From NCBI GenBank assembly GCA_932521025.1, contig OW051473.1, positions 1,922,001 through 1,986,000 of the forward strand: 64,000 bases of DNA, given 5' to 3'. The position numbers and the translations under genes were made by a program. The notes under the pieces were generated by a model. That model saw nothing but the letters and a program-made list of their open reading frames with translations. It searched no databases and was not told the origin of the DNA. Source of the stretch: Oscheius onirici. Taxonomy: Eukaryota > Nematoda > Chromadorea > Rhabditida > Rhabditidae. Below, piece after piece: positions 12,115 to 23,723 of the stretch; position 1 is the first letter of the stretch; each line of letters starts with the position of its first letter.

Positions 12115-13079
12115 TTAGAAATGTGCAGCGTTTTTTTACTACCTTTTGTTACGCGAAATTACGTAATTGCGTGTTCAAAGTTGTTTGAAAAACGCCTTGC
12201 CGAGCGTACACAAATTCGCGTAACAAAAAGTACGCAGAGTATACGTTTGGCAACAGTTATACCCAAGATTTTGCCCATTGCTGAAAATGCTTTCAAGCTT
12301 TAGAGTGAAAAATTTCCGGTGAATCTTCAAAGGCTGGTTTATGAGCAACCCAATACTTATTGAATCACTGCGTAGTTTCTTGCCAAGTTTTGATGTACAT
12401 ACATAGCGACTATCTGTGTTATCCCTGCAAAGTGTCATCATTCTTTGCGAATTGTATTCCATAGCAAATTTTGTTCTTTCCACGTGGTATTGTCTATCTA
12501 CTAGTTATCTAAATTATTTAATAAGCAGGTTGGCGTTTAAAAATAAAAGACCTCCTGAGATCCCTTTTGCATGTTTTATTTTTTTATTTCGACGTTTCTC
12601 AAATCATAGACCTGTCAGAGATGGAGGAGCTAACACCGAATGTGTTCATTTAGATAATGATCTTTGCCATTTTTATTCTCTGTAAAACGTCATGCTAGAC
12701 AAAAAAACCATTTTACCTTCAATTAAAGTCGCTGATATCGACCTCCTTGTCCTACTTCAAACATTTCTACTCTTCGTTTTGTTAATAACAACTGAGATGA
12801 GCCTCTGTAACAGTAAGATAAATCAAGATTTTTTTATGTTGCGATCAAGTAAGAAACAATTAAAATATTTTACATACAAGGCTCCAATTACCACAACCAA
12901 ACCTATTTGTAGACTAGTCAAATAAAGCACGAAGGACGAAGTGAAATACATCAATACATTCCTGAGGTTTTCTTTGAGGTAAAAGGAGATCACGATAGGA
13001 CGCTACCCGTGTAATACCCGCGTATGGGAGGTTAAATGAAATTGACAGAATAAATATACAAAATGCAAGCATATACCCG
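12115..13079. other. intergenic between convergent cdk-8 copies
   Basis: This segment holds the two 3' ends. An 85-nt inverted repeat starts 30 nt after the copy A stop (12144-12228). No gene is seen. Confidence 0.6.
12144..12228. repeat. inverted repeat in cdk-8 3' flank
   Basis: The perfect 14-nt arms TTTTGTTACGCGAA (12144-12157) and TTCGCGTAACAAAA (12215-12228) enclose 57 nt. They could form a hairpin in the 3' UTR or be the termini of a very small MITE-like element. The CGCG core is unusual in this AT-rich flank. Confidence 0.7.
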
Positions 13080-15536
13080 TTAATAGCGGTAGTTGCTTAT
13101 GGGCGGAGGATAGACATTAGATGGGTCCTGGTAGCAGAGAGGCATAGATGGCGGAGGCATGAACATAGGCTGAAGTGGAGGCACTGAAAGGTTAAAGTTA
13201 GATTTCCAAAGAAGAGAGAAATTTGAAATTTCGGGAAAAAAGCGAATCAAACAGGAGACTTTCAGAAACCAGGATACCTGGGGCTTGTGCTGTAGTTCAA
13301 AAAAATGTAAAAAAAAATACTCACTCTGATCCGGCGGTGGAGGATACATTTCGTTCATGTGCTGCAGCGTGACTTGTCGTCTCATATCTAAGTTACTGGC
13401 CATGAGGGCTTTTCCCTAAAAACAGTTTTCATGGATAAAATTAACCAAAAAACGAACTGAATGATGATCATAATCTACAAAGCCGTAACGATTGTGAACC
13501 ATTGGAGCGGGAGGAGCTGGAAAACTGTCCTCTTTTGTCGGATAGCGCATCTTTTTGGTTTGAGAAACGTCTTGGGACGGAGCTTGTAATGGCTGAAAAG
13601 TGGTTTCTTATAAATCTATATAAAAAAAATTACCTCGCTCGTTGTATTAGGTAAAATCTTCTTCTCAATATCTTCCATCAACTCTCGTGCTGGATATGGA
13701 ATGGCGGCCCTCCAGAAGACATCAGCATGCGGCTTGGGATCTACCTAAAAACCTTTCTCACTGAAACACAAATGGCACAAGTTAGAACTTTTACAGTATT
13801 TGAATGTTTGAAAGAAGTATTTGAATACTTACTTGGAAATATTGATCCTCCAATGCTTCCTTGCAGGATATCCGTTTTCGCGGATCGAATGCAAGTAATT
13901 TTTTCAAAAGCTTGATCATCATCTTTTGCTGATCGGCAGATGCAATTTGGTTTATAAAACCCTAAAACAGAATCTAAAAACACCACTCTAACGATATTAC
14001 CTTATGCTTTTCAATTTCCAAGTATCTCTGAATGTTGCAGTTTCCGAAAGCGTTTATCTTTCCGTGTCGTGACAAGTCACGTGCAAGGGTCTCGTATTGC
14101 GGCATTTTCAGAAAGTCCGACCAATCTTCAAGTGACGGATAACCCATCACGGAGAATATTCTGAAATGTTTTCTTTATGACTTGCCTACTAAAGCCCCCC
14201 TTTGTCTGACTTACAGAACGACCGGCCGCCGTCCTGACTTTTTAGCCAAAATTCAAATCGCAATCGAATTGAACCGACGACCGACGTGGTCACTAAAAAG
14301 TTGGAACGGACCGCAACCGAAGCAGCCTGGCGGTTTAATCGCTCAAGCTTGGATATACCCCGACTTCATAATACACTTACTTTTCTAACTGATCGTAGTG
14401 ATAAGGACTCTGCGCTTTCAAATCTTCTTCTTTACAAATGAACAGCGGCTCAGCCGTCATCAGCTCAGCGAAAATACATCCAATTGCCCATACATCTATG
14501 CCCTAAAGATCCGAATAACTTAACGAATGAAAACCTTACTTTGGAGTAATGTTTCGCTCCCATCAGAAGTTCCGGGGAACGATACCAGAAGGTTACGACA
14601 ACCGGATCGAGATCAACCATTGGGCGTAATGGAGCAGAGAACGATCGTGCAAATCCCAAATCGGCAATCTTGACTCTTCCTCTCAGATGTGATGGTCCCT
14701 CTCCCATTACCAAGATATTTGCAGGTTTCAGGTCTCGATGGAGTATCCAGTTTGAATGCATATAATGAATGCCTCAAAGTGACATTGCTGTCAAGAATTT
14801 AGAAAAAATACCATCCAAAAGTTGATAAAGTATGGATTTGACCATTCCTGGAGGGATGCTGATTTGCGCTTTCTTTGACTTCATTTGACGATTATGCTTG
14901 ATTATGTGCCAGAGATCGTGGTCCGCGTATTCGAGTAGCATGTAGATCTTAAAAAATAACGTACAAGCACATTAAAAATGCATACCTTCCGTTCCAAGGA
15001 GACAAAAACACCGTGGAGGTTAATGATGTTCACATGTCTAAAAACCTGTGATTAACTACGATACGTTCCCATGGTGACAACTTCAAAGAAAGCATCTTTG
15101 TCTAGGCCAACAAAATACCATTTCACATGCCAAAAAGAGGAAACATAGTATCGAAAGAACCCACTTTAGTTCTCGAAGAATAGCTATTTCTCTCCATGAA
15201 GAAGGTCCCGTGATGTCAATAGATTTCAGAGCGTACACAGGTTCAGGAAAACGGCTAGTTGTATACCTGTTTATTGCTTTGTAGACATGACCATAAGTAC
15301 CTCTCCCAATCTGAAGCGGACGTTTTTCCCCTTTCTTTATAAGTTTTTATAAGATTACCTTTTGGTCTTCAAACTTGAAAAGATCTTCTACTTTTTCTCT
15401 TCCTCGTTCTAATTCAGTTTTAAATTCGTAGCTGACATATCTAAAATGAACCTTGTTCCAATAATCACGAACGAATATTTAAACAAAAAGTAACTCACTG
15501 CTGGCTTGTTGATGATGGATTGTTCATGGACGACAT
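13080..15536 (-). CDS. cyclin-dependent kinase 8 paralogue (copy B)
   Basis: Thirteen exons (15536-15499, 15440-15359, 15310-15165, 15037-14986, 14947-14812, 14772-14540, 14502-14381, 14160-14001, 13961-13833, 13744-13634, 13592-13458, 13415-13325, 13183-13080) encode 512 residues. The kinase domain is intact: [54 protein letters not shown] and [14 protein letters not shown]. The first six introns match copy A in position and phase. The GR/V intron of copy A is absent, and the intron near the lobe marked EKHK has moved. The tail is Pro-rich ([15 protein letters not shown]) rather than Met/Gly/Gln-rich. A 12-nt micro-exon at 13289-13278 with proper AG and GT flanks would add four residues in frame. 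The role is as for Cdk8, but division of labour with copy A is unknown. Confidence 0.93.
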
Positions 15537-16305
15537 ATTTTTGGCGAATCATGTGATTCTTCTATTGAGGTAGTTAGGTAAGTGGCATTTTTTAAAAGTG
15601 AAAAACAGAGGTAGAATGGAAGGTATTTATTTAATGTTTGCCTCGGAGAAATTGCGTATCGACGCACAACCACGTACAAGAGTCGTCAAAGTGGACCTTT
15701 CATATAATCGAATCAGGCAAAACATACAGTTAAAACGATTGTCTAAGTATTAAGATCAATTTTGACATCACGAAAAAGTCAAAAAGAATATGCGGAAAAT
15801 TATGTGTTACTTAATAGAAGCCCTTCCCAATTTGACCTTACAATTAATGGAAACGGTACGTCAATCACGCCGCTTCACCTGAGGTCGGCACGTGTTGAAC
15901 GATTGTGTTAGGAGTGGGAAGGGGACTCGCGGAAAACATCGAAGTAAATAACAGTTGTTTTGGCAAGTTTAGTCTTGCAAAACTGACTTAATTTTTTTAA
16001 AGTTTCTGGTATTGAAATGGTGTTTGTTCCTTCTACATTTTTGAAATTCACGGTAAAAGAATAATTGGAAAACACCATATTCTCTTAGCAACGGAACGAA
16101 ATGTGGAAAAGGCAAGTTGGATGAAAACCGGAAAAGACTATCATGCAAGACAGGCGCCGAGCGTGCACGTAATTGCACCGTTTCGATCGTAGAATGTCCG
16201 CAGCGGAGGTCATTTTTGGACAATACCTCGGTGTTCTATCTTCGATCATAAAGACATGTAAGATCTTTTATATGTTTGAAAGAATAATAACTGAACTGAA
16301 CATCT
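15537..16305. other. no gene recognised
   Basis: Upstream flank of cdk-8 copy B and downstream flank of the 79-residue ORF. AT-rich; nothing supported. Confidence 0.5.
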
Positions 16306-16545
16306 TCATTCAAATGCTTCCTTACATGAGGTAAGATTGTCTATAACCTCATCAATTATTTTCTCGTCTCCTCCCGAAAACCGCTGCTCCATTCTTTTCA
16401 TAAGAAAGAGATGGACTTCCCAATAATTCGGCTCCGGAGCATCCAGAGGTGGAAGACCTCGTTCTTTCCGTATCTCGTCTATCAAGTTTTGCTTTACAAC
16501 TTCTTTAACAATTCGCTGAAGTAGTGTTTCATCTGGAGTGGTCAT
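16306..16545 (-). CDS. 79-residue helical protein of unknown family
   Basis: A single open exon from ATG (16545) to the stop, about 90 nt downstream of the stop of the 431-residue gene on the same strand. That spacing fits a nematode operon. The sequence is mostly amphipathic helix with alternating Leu/Ile and Lys/Glu (LLQRIVKEVVKQNLIDEIRK), a loop rich in Pro (GLPPLDAPEPNYWE) and a second helical part. There are no transmembrane segments or signal peptide. I do not recognise the family. It resembles small subunits of larger complexes in general shape only. No obvious acceptor lies just before the ATG, which weakens the operon idea. Confidence 0.55.
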   Translation of the reverse strand: MTTPDETLLQRIVKEVVKQNLIDEIRKERGLPPLDAPEPNYWEVHLFLMKRMEQRFSGGDEKIIDEVIDNLTSCKEAFE

Positions 16546-16634
16546 TGGAAATAGGGCGAAAGACAGAATAAATGGCTGTGCAGTTATAGATAGCTGTATA
16601 GATATGATTCTGGCACATTGTAGCCGAAAGTAGG

Positions 16635-18286
16635 TTAGTAGGTTTGTCGTGCAAATGTCTGAGCGTCGTTGTACATTTCGTTATAGATATCCTCTATCAT
16701 CTGATCAGGGTTGCTGTTCTTAAAATTTTTGTTACAGTGTGTAAACAACGAAAAACCTACATTGTTAATGATCAAGGGATGCCCAGAATACTGAGGTCTG
16801 CTTTGTTGAAACGGGATATGCTGGTCAACAAAATTCTCCTGAAAATATTAGGCCTATTATTCAAAAAGTAAGCGATTTTAATACCTGGCTGTGATCCGGA
16901 TAAGTGTAAGAAACTTCTTGATTTTGCTGATACACATGGTTAGGAAACATCATTGCATCACTGCCGTACTGTAGAAGCTCGGGGAAAAGCATGTCGCTCT
17001 GAAATTAAGCTGTTATCAATTCCACAATAAAACACCAACCAATTTCAATTCGCTAGCAATCGGAATCTGAGCATGAGAGTTTTGCCACTGATGCTCTACA
17101 CAAGGATTCGGGATTTGACCCCCAAATGTGTTCACTGTGATGTTGGTACCGGGCTGGGATTGATTGGTTTCTTGACTTTCTCGAAAATGTGAGAATGTTT
17201 CGATCGAAGGAAGGCGTACACTTGGATTTTGTTGCCCACTATCAGTCTGAAAATTCTGTGAGAAAGAAACAATTTAGAGTTACAGGAAATTCAGGAAATC
17301 CTGGAACAGCATCGTCGGAGAGAAAACGCTTTCTCGTGGTGAGCTGCCGATAACCTCCGGTAGTTGCTCTCATAGTTCCGTTTCGGTAAGTTTTCAAGGT
17401 ATGATTGGTCTATACAAAAGTATTTTTCATGTGGCCCTACGTACCATTGCTTTTCTGATCATTCCAGATAGCCGATAAGCTTGATCTCTCACCAGTTTTC
17501 CGAAAGGAGTCGTTGAGAACTTGCCGTTTTGCAGCTCATCACAAAAAGTCTGCTTTTCCAGAAGGAAGTTCTGAACAAGTTTTACGTCATCAGGAGAACA
17601 GAGAACCCACCAAGAAAACATAAAAGGGTGTCTGTGTTTTCCATTCTTCTTGCGACACCAGATTTGTAGTCGTGGAAGGAGGACAGAATCCCTTGTCTGT
17701 TTCGAAGTTTAACTTCGGCACAATTCCGGGATCTTCTCTGTCGAACATAATGTGACCCTTGTGCTCTGAACAAAGTGATCACAACATAATAAGTTTGCCA
17801 ACCATGATATCTTGTCTTGAGAACAAAAGAGATCTTATTTGGATGGTCAGTCTTACAGATATTGAAGCCACTAAACGAAGTCCCATTCTTCTCCCACTGA
17901 AAGGTGTTTATGTGCATCGCTAGTGAAAAAACTCACGTTGGAAAAAACCTTCAGCATGTCCCGCAAGTATGTGCGAGTTGCTAGAGAAACAGTATCATCG
18001 TTGATCTTCCAGCACACGGTGTTTTTCACAGTCGTCTCATGGTGTCGAAATCTGAAATAACGCCATCAATATACATCTGTGTAGCCTACTGGATTTTATC
18101 TAGTTTGACTTCATCTACGTTTGTCAGCGTCGTTCCGTTCGATGGCATCAGCGGTGACTGACCTGCTGAACCGCGAACTGGAGATGCCTCCATGAGATGA
18201 CGCGATACCTTAAAATTCTTTCTCGTAAAGTCATTGTGCTGACAGCTCACTTCGACTGGGCTGATCCGCAACGTCGTATTCACCAC
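16635..18286 (-). CDS. unrecognised 431-residue protein, possible nuclear regulator
   Basis: Ten exons (18286-18090, 18051-17937, 17896-17803, 17765-17611, 17570-17445, 17409-17284, 17246-17040, 16998-16885, 16838-16761, 16718-16635) join perfectly in phase to a TAA. Residues about 60-230 look like a folded domain with many aromatics and Cys (TVCWKINDDTVSLATRTYL, GHIMFDREDPGIVPKLNF). A basic patch follows (QLTTRKRF, nuclear-signal-like). The last 170 residues are rich in Gln, Asn, Ser and Pro, as in activation tails of transcription factors. There is no signal peptide or membrane segment. I tested T-box, runt, grainyhead and Ndt80 signatures from memory and none fits. Several introns are only 35-40 nt. 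The function is inference only. Confidence 0.75.
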
Positions 18287-19352
18287 ATTTTATTCCATAG
18301 GAAGACACGAGGTGAGATCTGAACCAAAGTTAAACAACTGTGCGAAAATTGGGTTAGAAGTAAAGGCTGAAAGAATACTGTTGTACCCTAAAATTAAAAT
18401 GAGGATCGGTTAGACCAGCCTGACACAGACAGCAGTTTGGTCGAATGTGATGAGAAATCGGTGACGAGGAGATCATTTGTCACAGAAAAATAAACGGCAA
18501 AGACGAGCCGATCTTGGTTTAGACAATGATCTACCCTCAAGCAAACAATTTCTACAGTGCTCGCTAAATTACCAACAACGAACTTCATTAACATTTTGCT
18601 TCAAGTGTTTCGACAAATTCTCCAGAGAAGAGATATATCGTGTTACCTATGGTCGTTGGAAGGGCAGAAAAACATAAAATGTGAGACGCGGATAATGGCG
18701 ACAAAAACCGTTTTTATACTACCGACTATTTTCGTCAGATGTACGGAGGATGGTTTCGGGGAAGAGAGACACTAGTTTCCAGGAATGTTCTTGATAAAAA
18801 AAAGATATGGAGAAAAACGAATAATTCGCGACCGCGACCAAAAATAAGAGCGGATACGCAAAAACGAAAGTTGCAATGGCAGGGCACCACCGAACAGAAA
18901 GTTCTCACGGAAGCATGGCTCTAGTGTGATTAGAGTACACTGTCATAGAGGAGAGCATCGATGAATCAATGGTTATAGCTCACCATTTCAGTGAGAATGC
19001 GGCCTATGAGAAACACCAGAATAAACATGAGGATCATAACAATAAAAGTTTCGAGAGGAAAGAGACTCAAAACTTGAAACAAAACAGCGCGTTTCTCCTC
19101 GTGTCAGTGATTCAAAACTGTGATGAGTTGTCGAGTGCACACCGAATGTTTATTAATGATTAACCTCTCCCGTAAACCTCATGTTGACGTGTTTACTCGT
19201 ACGACTAATAGGCGATTACAATCTCATATACTGCCGCATCCGCACCTCTGCACCTGCGTTGGTTGACAATAGGTATGGAAGAAGCGAGTCTATATGATAA
19301 AATTAAGTCGATGAATCGAGATGTTAACATAGACAAAAAGCAAAAATGTGAA
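18287..19352. other. no gene recognised
   Basis: AT-rich and purine-rich DNA upstream of the 431-residue gene. Short frames are present, but none has splice context or a recognisable product. Confidence 0.5.
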
Positions 19353-19425
19353 AGCCCGATGCGGGGCTCGAACCCGCGACAGCCAGATTAAGAGTCTGGT
19401 GCTCTACCGACTGAGCTAACCGGGC
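19353..19425 (-). tRNA. tRNA-Lys (anticodon CUU)
   Basis: The cloverleaf is complete: acceptor stem GCCCGGT pairs with ATCGGGC, the D arm is GCTCAGTCGGTAGAGC, the anticodon stem-loop is CAGACTCTTAATCTG with CTT at the anticodon, and the T arm is GCGGGTTCGAGCCCCGC. It is 73 nt and intron-less, with a run of T after the 3' end on the transcribed strand. It is nearly identical to the copy at 19850-19922. Confidence 0.97.
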
Positions 19426-19849
19426 TGATGTATAGGAGAACCTCCCGAAAGCCTATCAGTTTCAATGAGGGAAACCTGAGATTTGAAGAGACACACTTCT
19501 TCTCTGACCCTTTTCGAATCGTTACAGTAGTTGTTTCTAAATTTTGTTGCTGATTAAGCCTATACAACTCAACGCGGTCTATTCCCGATTGAGATGCAAA
19601 TTTTCGGCCTGACGCAACAGCCAAGATATTTTCTCTTTGTGGTGCCCTCAACGATCCATGTATAACCAGCAACAGAAGCACAACAAATGAAAATTTCAGA
19701 CTTGAACTGTTCAGAAATTATAAAAAAAATGAAAGAAAAATAAAAACTATCAGCCCTAGCTTCAAATCTTTATAAACACAATTAAGATCAGGCACAAAAA
19801 CATGAAAACAGTTCGTGTTCACTTAGAAAAAAAACAGCAAAAATGTGAA

Positions 19850-19922
19850 AGCCCGATGCGGGGTTCGAACCCGCGACAGCCAGATTAAGAGTCTGGTGCT
19901 CTACCGACTGAGCTAACCGGGC
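19850..19922 (-). tRNA. tRNA-Lys (anticodon CUU), second copy
   Basis: This has the same 73-nt cloverleaf as the copy about 500 nt away. It differs by one base in the T stem-loop (GGGTTCGAACCCC in place of GGGTTCGAGCCCC) and shares about 18 nt of 3' flank. It is a recent tandem duplicate, and both copies should be functional. Confidence 0.97.
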
Positions 19923-21856
19923 CGATGTGAGCAACAATCAACCCAAACCCTATAAAAGCTAGGTTATCTTGATTATGTGCAAAAAACGTGTCCAATACTG
20001 TTTTATGTCAAAATTGTGTTTTTGTTCGCATGGTTGCAACATTTCATTTCGAGCTTTGATAAACTTCCGCTTGTGTTTCAACGGAAGTTCCGGTGAAGTT
20101 TCAAATTAGAAAATTACAGGTGCCGGGTTCACGCATATCATAGTCTTGACATACGCAGATTTTCCTGAAAGCAGCAAGTTTAAAGTTGATGAATATGTAT
20201 TTGAAAAGCACCAATGTCCGTGAATTCAAGAAACGGTTAAGGTCAATACACTGGCTTCTAGTGATGTTGTCTCGGGGTTTTACGCCCGGAAGTGAGATAC
20301 CACGGCGCTGGACGCCGGAAGAGTTGAACCAGGAATACTATTTCCCGAGGAGAAAACGATTTTTGTACGAAGAGATCCTTCGTACTCGAAAAGAACAAGT
20401 TTTTTTAGATATCAGATTTATCTAACGAGTGTTCAACAACAATAAACATGAAAAGAGAGAAACTAGGAATGAATTCTAGAAAAAAACAAATTGTAACCAA
20501 CAGCACAACTGCTACTTTTAAAAGGATGGGCGAAGAAATTGGCGTGCGGCAGAAAATAGAGGTGACTACCGTAACCGATATTAGAGACAGAAATAGAGGG
20601 AAATCGAAAGGGGCAAAACAGGAATACGGAAAGAGATACCGATGAGGTCTTCTGTTCGTTACTTTCTTCTTAACTTTCCGTCTTTCTGAAATATTTTCCC
20701 GCTGGCGTCATATACCGTGCATATTTATGAGTGAAACTTATGAGGCAAGAGATAAAAGTTTTTCGAGAGGTAAAAGTTTCTCTGACATATTTTTGTGGTC
20801 AGGACAATTTCCCACGGAAGGAATTGTTTCCTATGAGTTTCGTGTCCTATTACGAAACAACCGAACTTCTGAACTCGCGTTGCAGCATTTTGCTTATGTT
20901 TTTGTTGGTGATCTTTCAATCGTGAACAATTGAATAACGGTATTGTTTACTAGCGCCCTCAGAATAGCATTTGCTGACTGCTCAAGCTACATGTTCATTT
21001 TCCCTTATTAGGATTACAAATCAAACAGTTTGCCTATGCAAATTACCCTTCTTCTAAATTTTTCCTTGAGCACAGTTCAAAAAGTTTTTGTTTAATTTGG
21101 CTCTATTCAATGTGCAATTGGTCACATAGTAGAGTTATTTAAAGACACCCCCGTTATGTTTTAAGATAAAAGATTTGTCATGTGCGACCTGATCTGATTC
21201 ACTTGACCTGTTTACATTTGGAATTCCGGGATTGAAAGACCCAAGTTAATCACTTAATCTAGTAAATAAGGGATGTTCGTTTCCAAGTAGAAGCTAATCT
21301 CCGTGATAATAATTCTTCTGTCTGTTCCCTTTTACACGATTCTTCCGTTATTTCAAACCCTGGTTTCTCCAATAATCCACTCTTTTTGTATGCAAGCTGC
21401 CTCGGGTAAAAATGATTCCACATGTTGGGTACAGCCAATTAAATATGCTCTATGGTCAATGCTAGCTGCAACTAAGCCTTTCTTTTCTTTCATGTTCACG
21501 TGTTATTTGCTTGCTGCTAGAATTGACTTGCACCTTCCGCTACTGCAAAGATCACCTTAAGATATATGGCAAAGGCGAAAAACTAATTTGGATAATCCGT
21601 CTTATTCGTTGATCACATTGTATTTTGCAAATGTTAGGACAAGAGCTTGAGCGTGACAAAATCTTCTCGAGCTCAATCATGAGCAGTAGACTTTCTTGGC
21701 TTGCCCCTCCTAACCGTTCAGCCGTTCTCGGGGTCTAAGGTGGCTTTGCTCAAAAGTGGATCTGTTGATTCCAGTTAAAATGTTAGGTTTTCCTCTTATT
21801 TCATTCTTGATGAACTTATAGAAACGTGAATCAGAAAACTTGCAGAATCTGACTAG
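19923..21856. other. no gene recognised
   Basis: The frame at 20186-20425 (79 codons) has a charged, aromatic composition, but I see no splice signals or family, so I leave it uncalled. The rest is AT-rich. Confidence 0.45.
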
Positions 21857-23095
21857 ATGACCCCCGAGGATGTGATTGTCATTACCATTAACACCGTCAC
21901 TAACCTACTCGGAATTTCTTTTAATTTCCTGGTCATAAGTGCCATCTTCGCCAACCGGGTCAAGTATGTCAGACTCTATTCATATGTGCTGCTCAACTTT
22001 GCCCTAACTGATCTAGGAGGATGTTTTGCTGCTATTTTCACCCAAATCAGGTAGAACCCCATTTTGCTTTAACTTTCACGGTTACAGGCTGGTGCCTATT
22101 GGATACAGCGCAATTTACTTATCCAGTGGTATATGCGGATTGTTTGGAGGCACTGGATGTATAATCGGCTACTCAATTTTGATCCATTTTTACGCGCATT
22201 GTCTCTGAAGCCTTTTAATTTCTTTCATATTCCGTTATGCCGCTCTGTTTCACGATAAATGGCTTAGTAGAGGACGAGTACTGGGGCTTATATTCTTCTT
22301 CTACTCGTTTTCCCTACTTCAATGTGTAAGTTTCAGAAATTCAAGTTTATTTATCATTTTAAGATCCAGTTACCCTTTGCGAACAGCGACCAGGAAGTAC
22401 TTACACAGATCTTCCTGAACAAATTTCCTGGTTATAATCTTACCTACCACACAATCAGCGGTCACGTTAATGTGCTTAGTTGGGCAGTAAGTTGCTGGTT
22501 TTTGGTCATTTCAAAACGTTGAGGCAGTCAATAATTTAGCTCAGAAGTGAAATGAGATTGTAATATATTCTATTGTAGGTGATGCCAGCTACGCTCCACA
22601 TGACGGTTCCTGTGTTTCCTGTCTACGTCACGATTATATTGCTTCGACGCAGAATAGTGAACGGACTGAAAAATGTGGCCATTTCAGAATCAGCAAAAAG
22701 GATGCATTCACAGCTTTTGCAGGTAAGATGCCAAAAATCCAATCCCAATCATGTTAAGGCTATTACTCTGCAAGCATTTCTGCCAGCAATATACGTAATT
22801 CCTGTTCTTTCCTTTGTGCTACGGCAAACTGGCTTGGTGGAATCCTCGGTACTTGAATATATTATTTTGCCGGTTTTCGGTATATTATCTTGCCGGAACG
22901 TAAAATTATATCTGTTCAGGATGGATACCAGTAGCTAGTCCTCTGATTACGCTGTACTACGTTAAGCCGTACAATCGCTGGAGCAAAAGATTCTTAGCGT
23001 GCAAAAGAGCCGAAGTGGAGATAACAATATCTTTAAAAGAGCATGCTGCAAGTAATCGTGACCACAAGGACAGTAGATCCACGCGCCGGTTTTAA
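21857..23095 (+). pseudogene. Srd-family serpentine chemoreceptor with one in-frame stop
   Basis: Six exons (21857-22050, 22088-22325, 22364-22486, 22579-22722, 22759-22879, 22920-23095) give a 331-codon seven-helix receptor that is intact except for TGA at 22206-22208. Srd hallmarks are visible: YSYVLLNFALTDL in helix 2, LVPIGYSAIYLSSGICGLFG before helix 3, GYSILIHFYAHCL, the loop HTISGHVNVLSWA and LITLYYVKPYNRWSK at the end of helix 7. In Srd proteins the residue after YSHSL is normally Trp, so TGG to TGA explains the stop. All other exons are clean. It is therefore a very recent pseudogene, a null allele or a read-through candidate. Srd receptors act in chemosensory neurons. Confidence 0.85.
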
Positions 23096-23723
23096 TCAAA
23101 CATTTGTGTGATAAAAAGTGAAGTAAAATTTCTCCCTATCAACGCAAAAGGATGGATGCCTTGGTGGGGCAGAAAAACTTGAACTTGGGCCCATCTAATT
23201 GACGCTGGTGTCTCCTGCCACTGCCCATGACGCTTACGTGATAAAGAATTACAAGGTTGGTAACGCCCTTCCAGGGCTAAGGTAGAAATGCATGACTTCG
23301 TTCTGTCACGGAGCGCTAGTCGTGGTTTTCCTTTCCAGCCTTTGTTACTCTCCTCCAGTCACTCTCCCTGACCCTCCAAAGAAACAATCGAAATTGGAAC
23401 CCGCTTGCTCACTTGCTTTTCCTGTGATGACTTGTTAAAAATTAAGCTGCGCACAAAGCTCCCCTCCTTATCTTCAATTAGAGCTTCAGACACACACACA
23501 AACACACACAGACTTGGGAGCATTTTAAATAAATTGGCACACTAACTAAAGACTCGAAATCTATAATCGTTTACCGCATTAATTTGGAAACAGACAACGG
23601 ACAGAATTCACATTTATCACATTTAAACCTAATACCGTTCTTCTTCTTGTGTCTTCGTCCAAATGTCGTTCAAGTGACTGAAGTGTCGTTCAGCTTGGCT
23701 TTGGAAGAAGGCCACCGACCCTC
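23096..23723. other. intergenic between convergent receptor genes
   Basis: AT-rich, with a short CA-rich microsatellite near 23490-23512. No gene is seen. Confidence 0.6.

Noticed and set aside
14182..14388. Plus-strand frame rich in Arg/Pro
   Set aside because: Lies inside an intron of cdk-8 copy B on the other strand, and does not resemble a protein.
16635..18286. T-box, runt, grainyhead or Ndt80 transcription factor
   Set aside because: None of the signature strings of these families is present in the assembled protein.
20186..20425. 79-codon frame with a charged aromatic C-terminus
   Set aside because: No splice sites, promoter features or homology that I can name.
23488..23515. CA-rich simple repeat
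   Set aside because: Ordinary short microsatellite.
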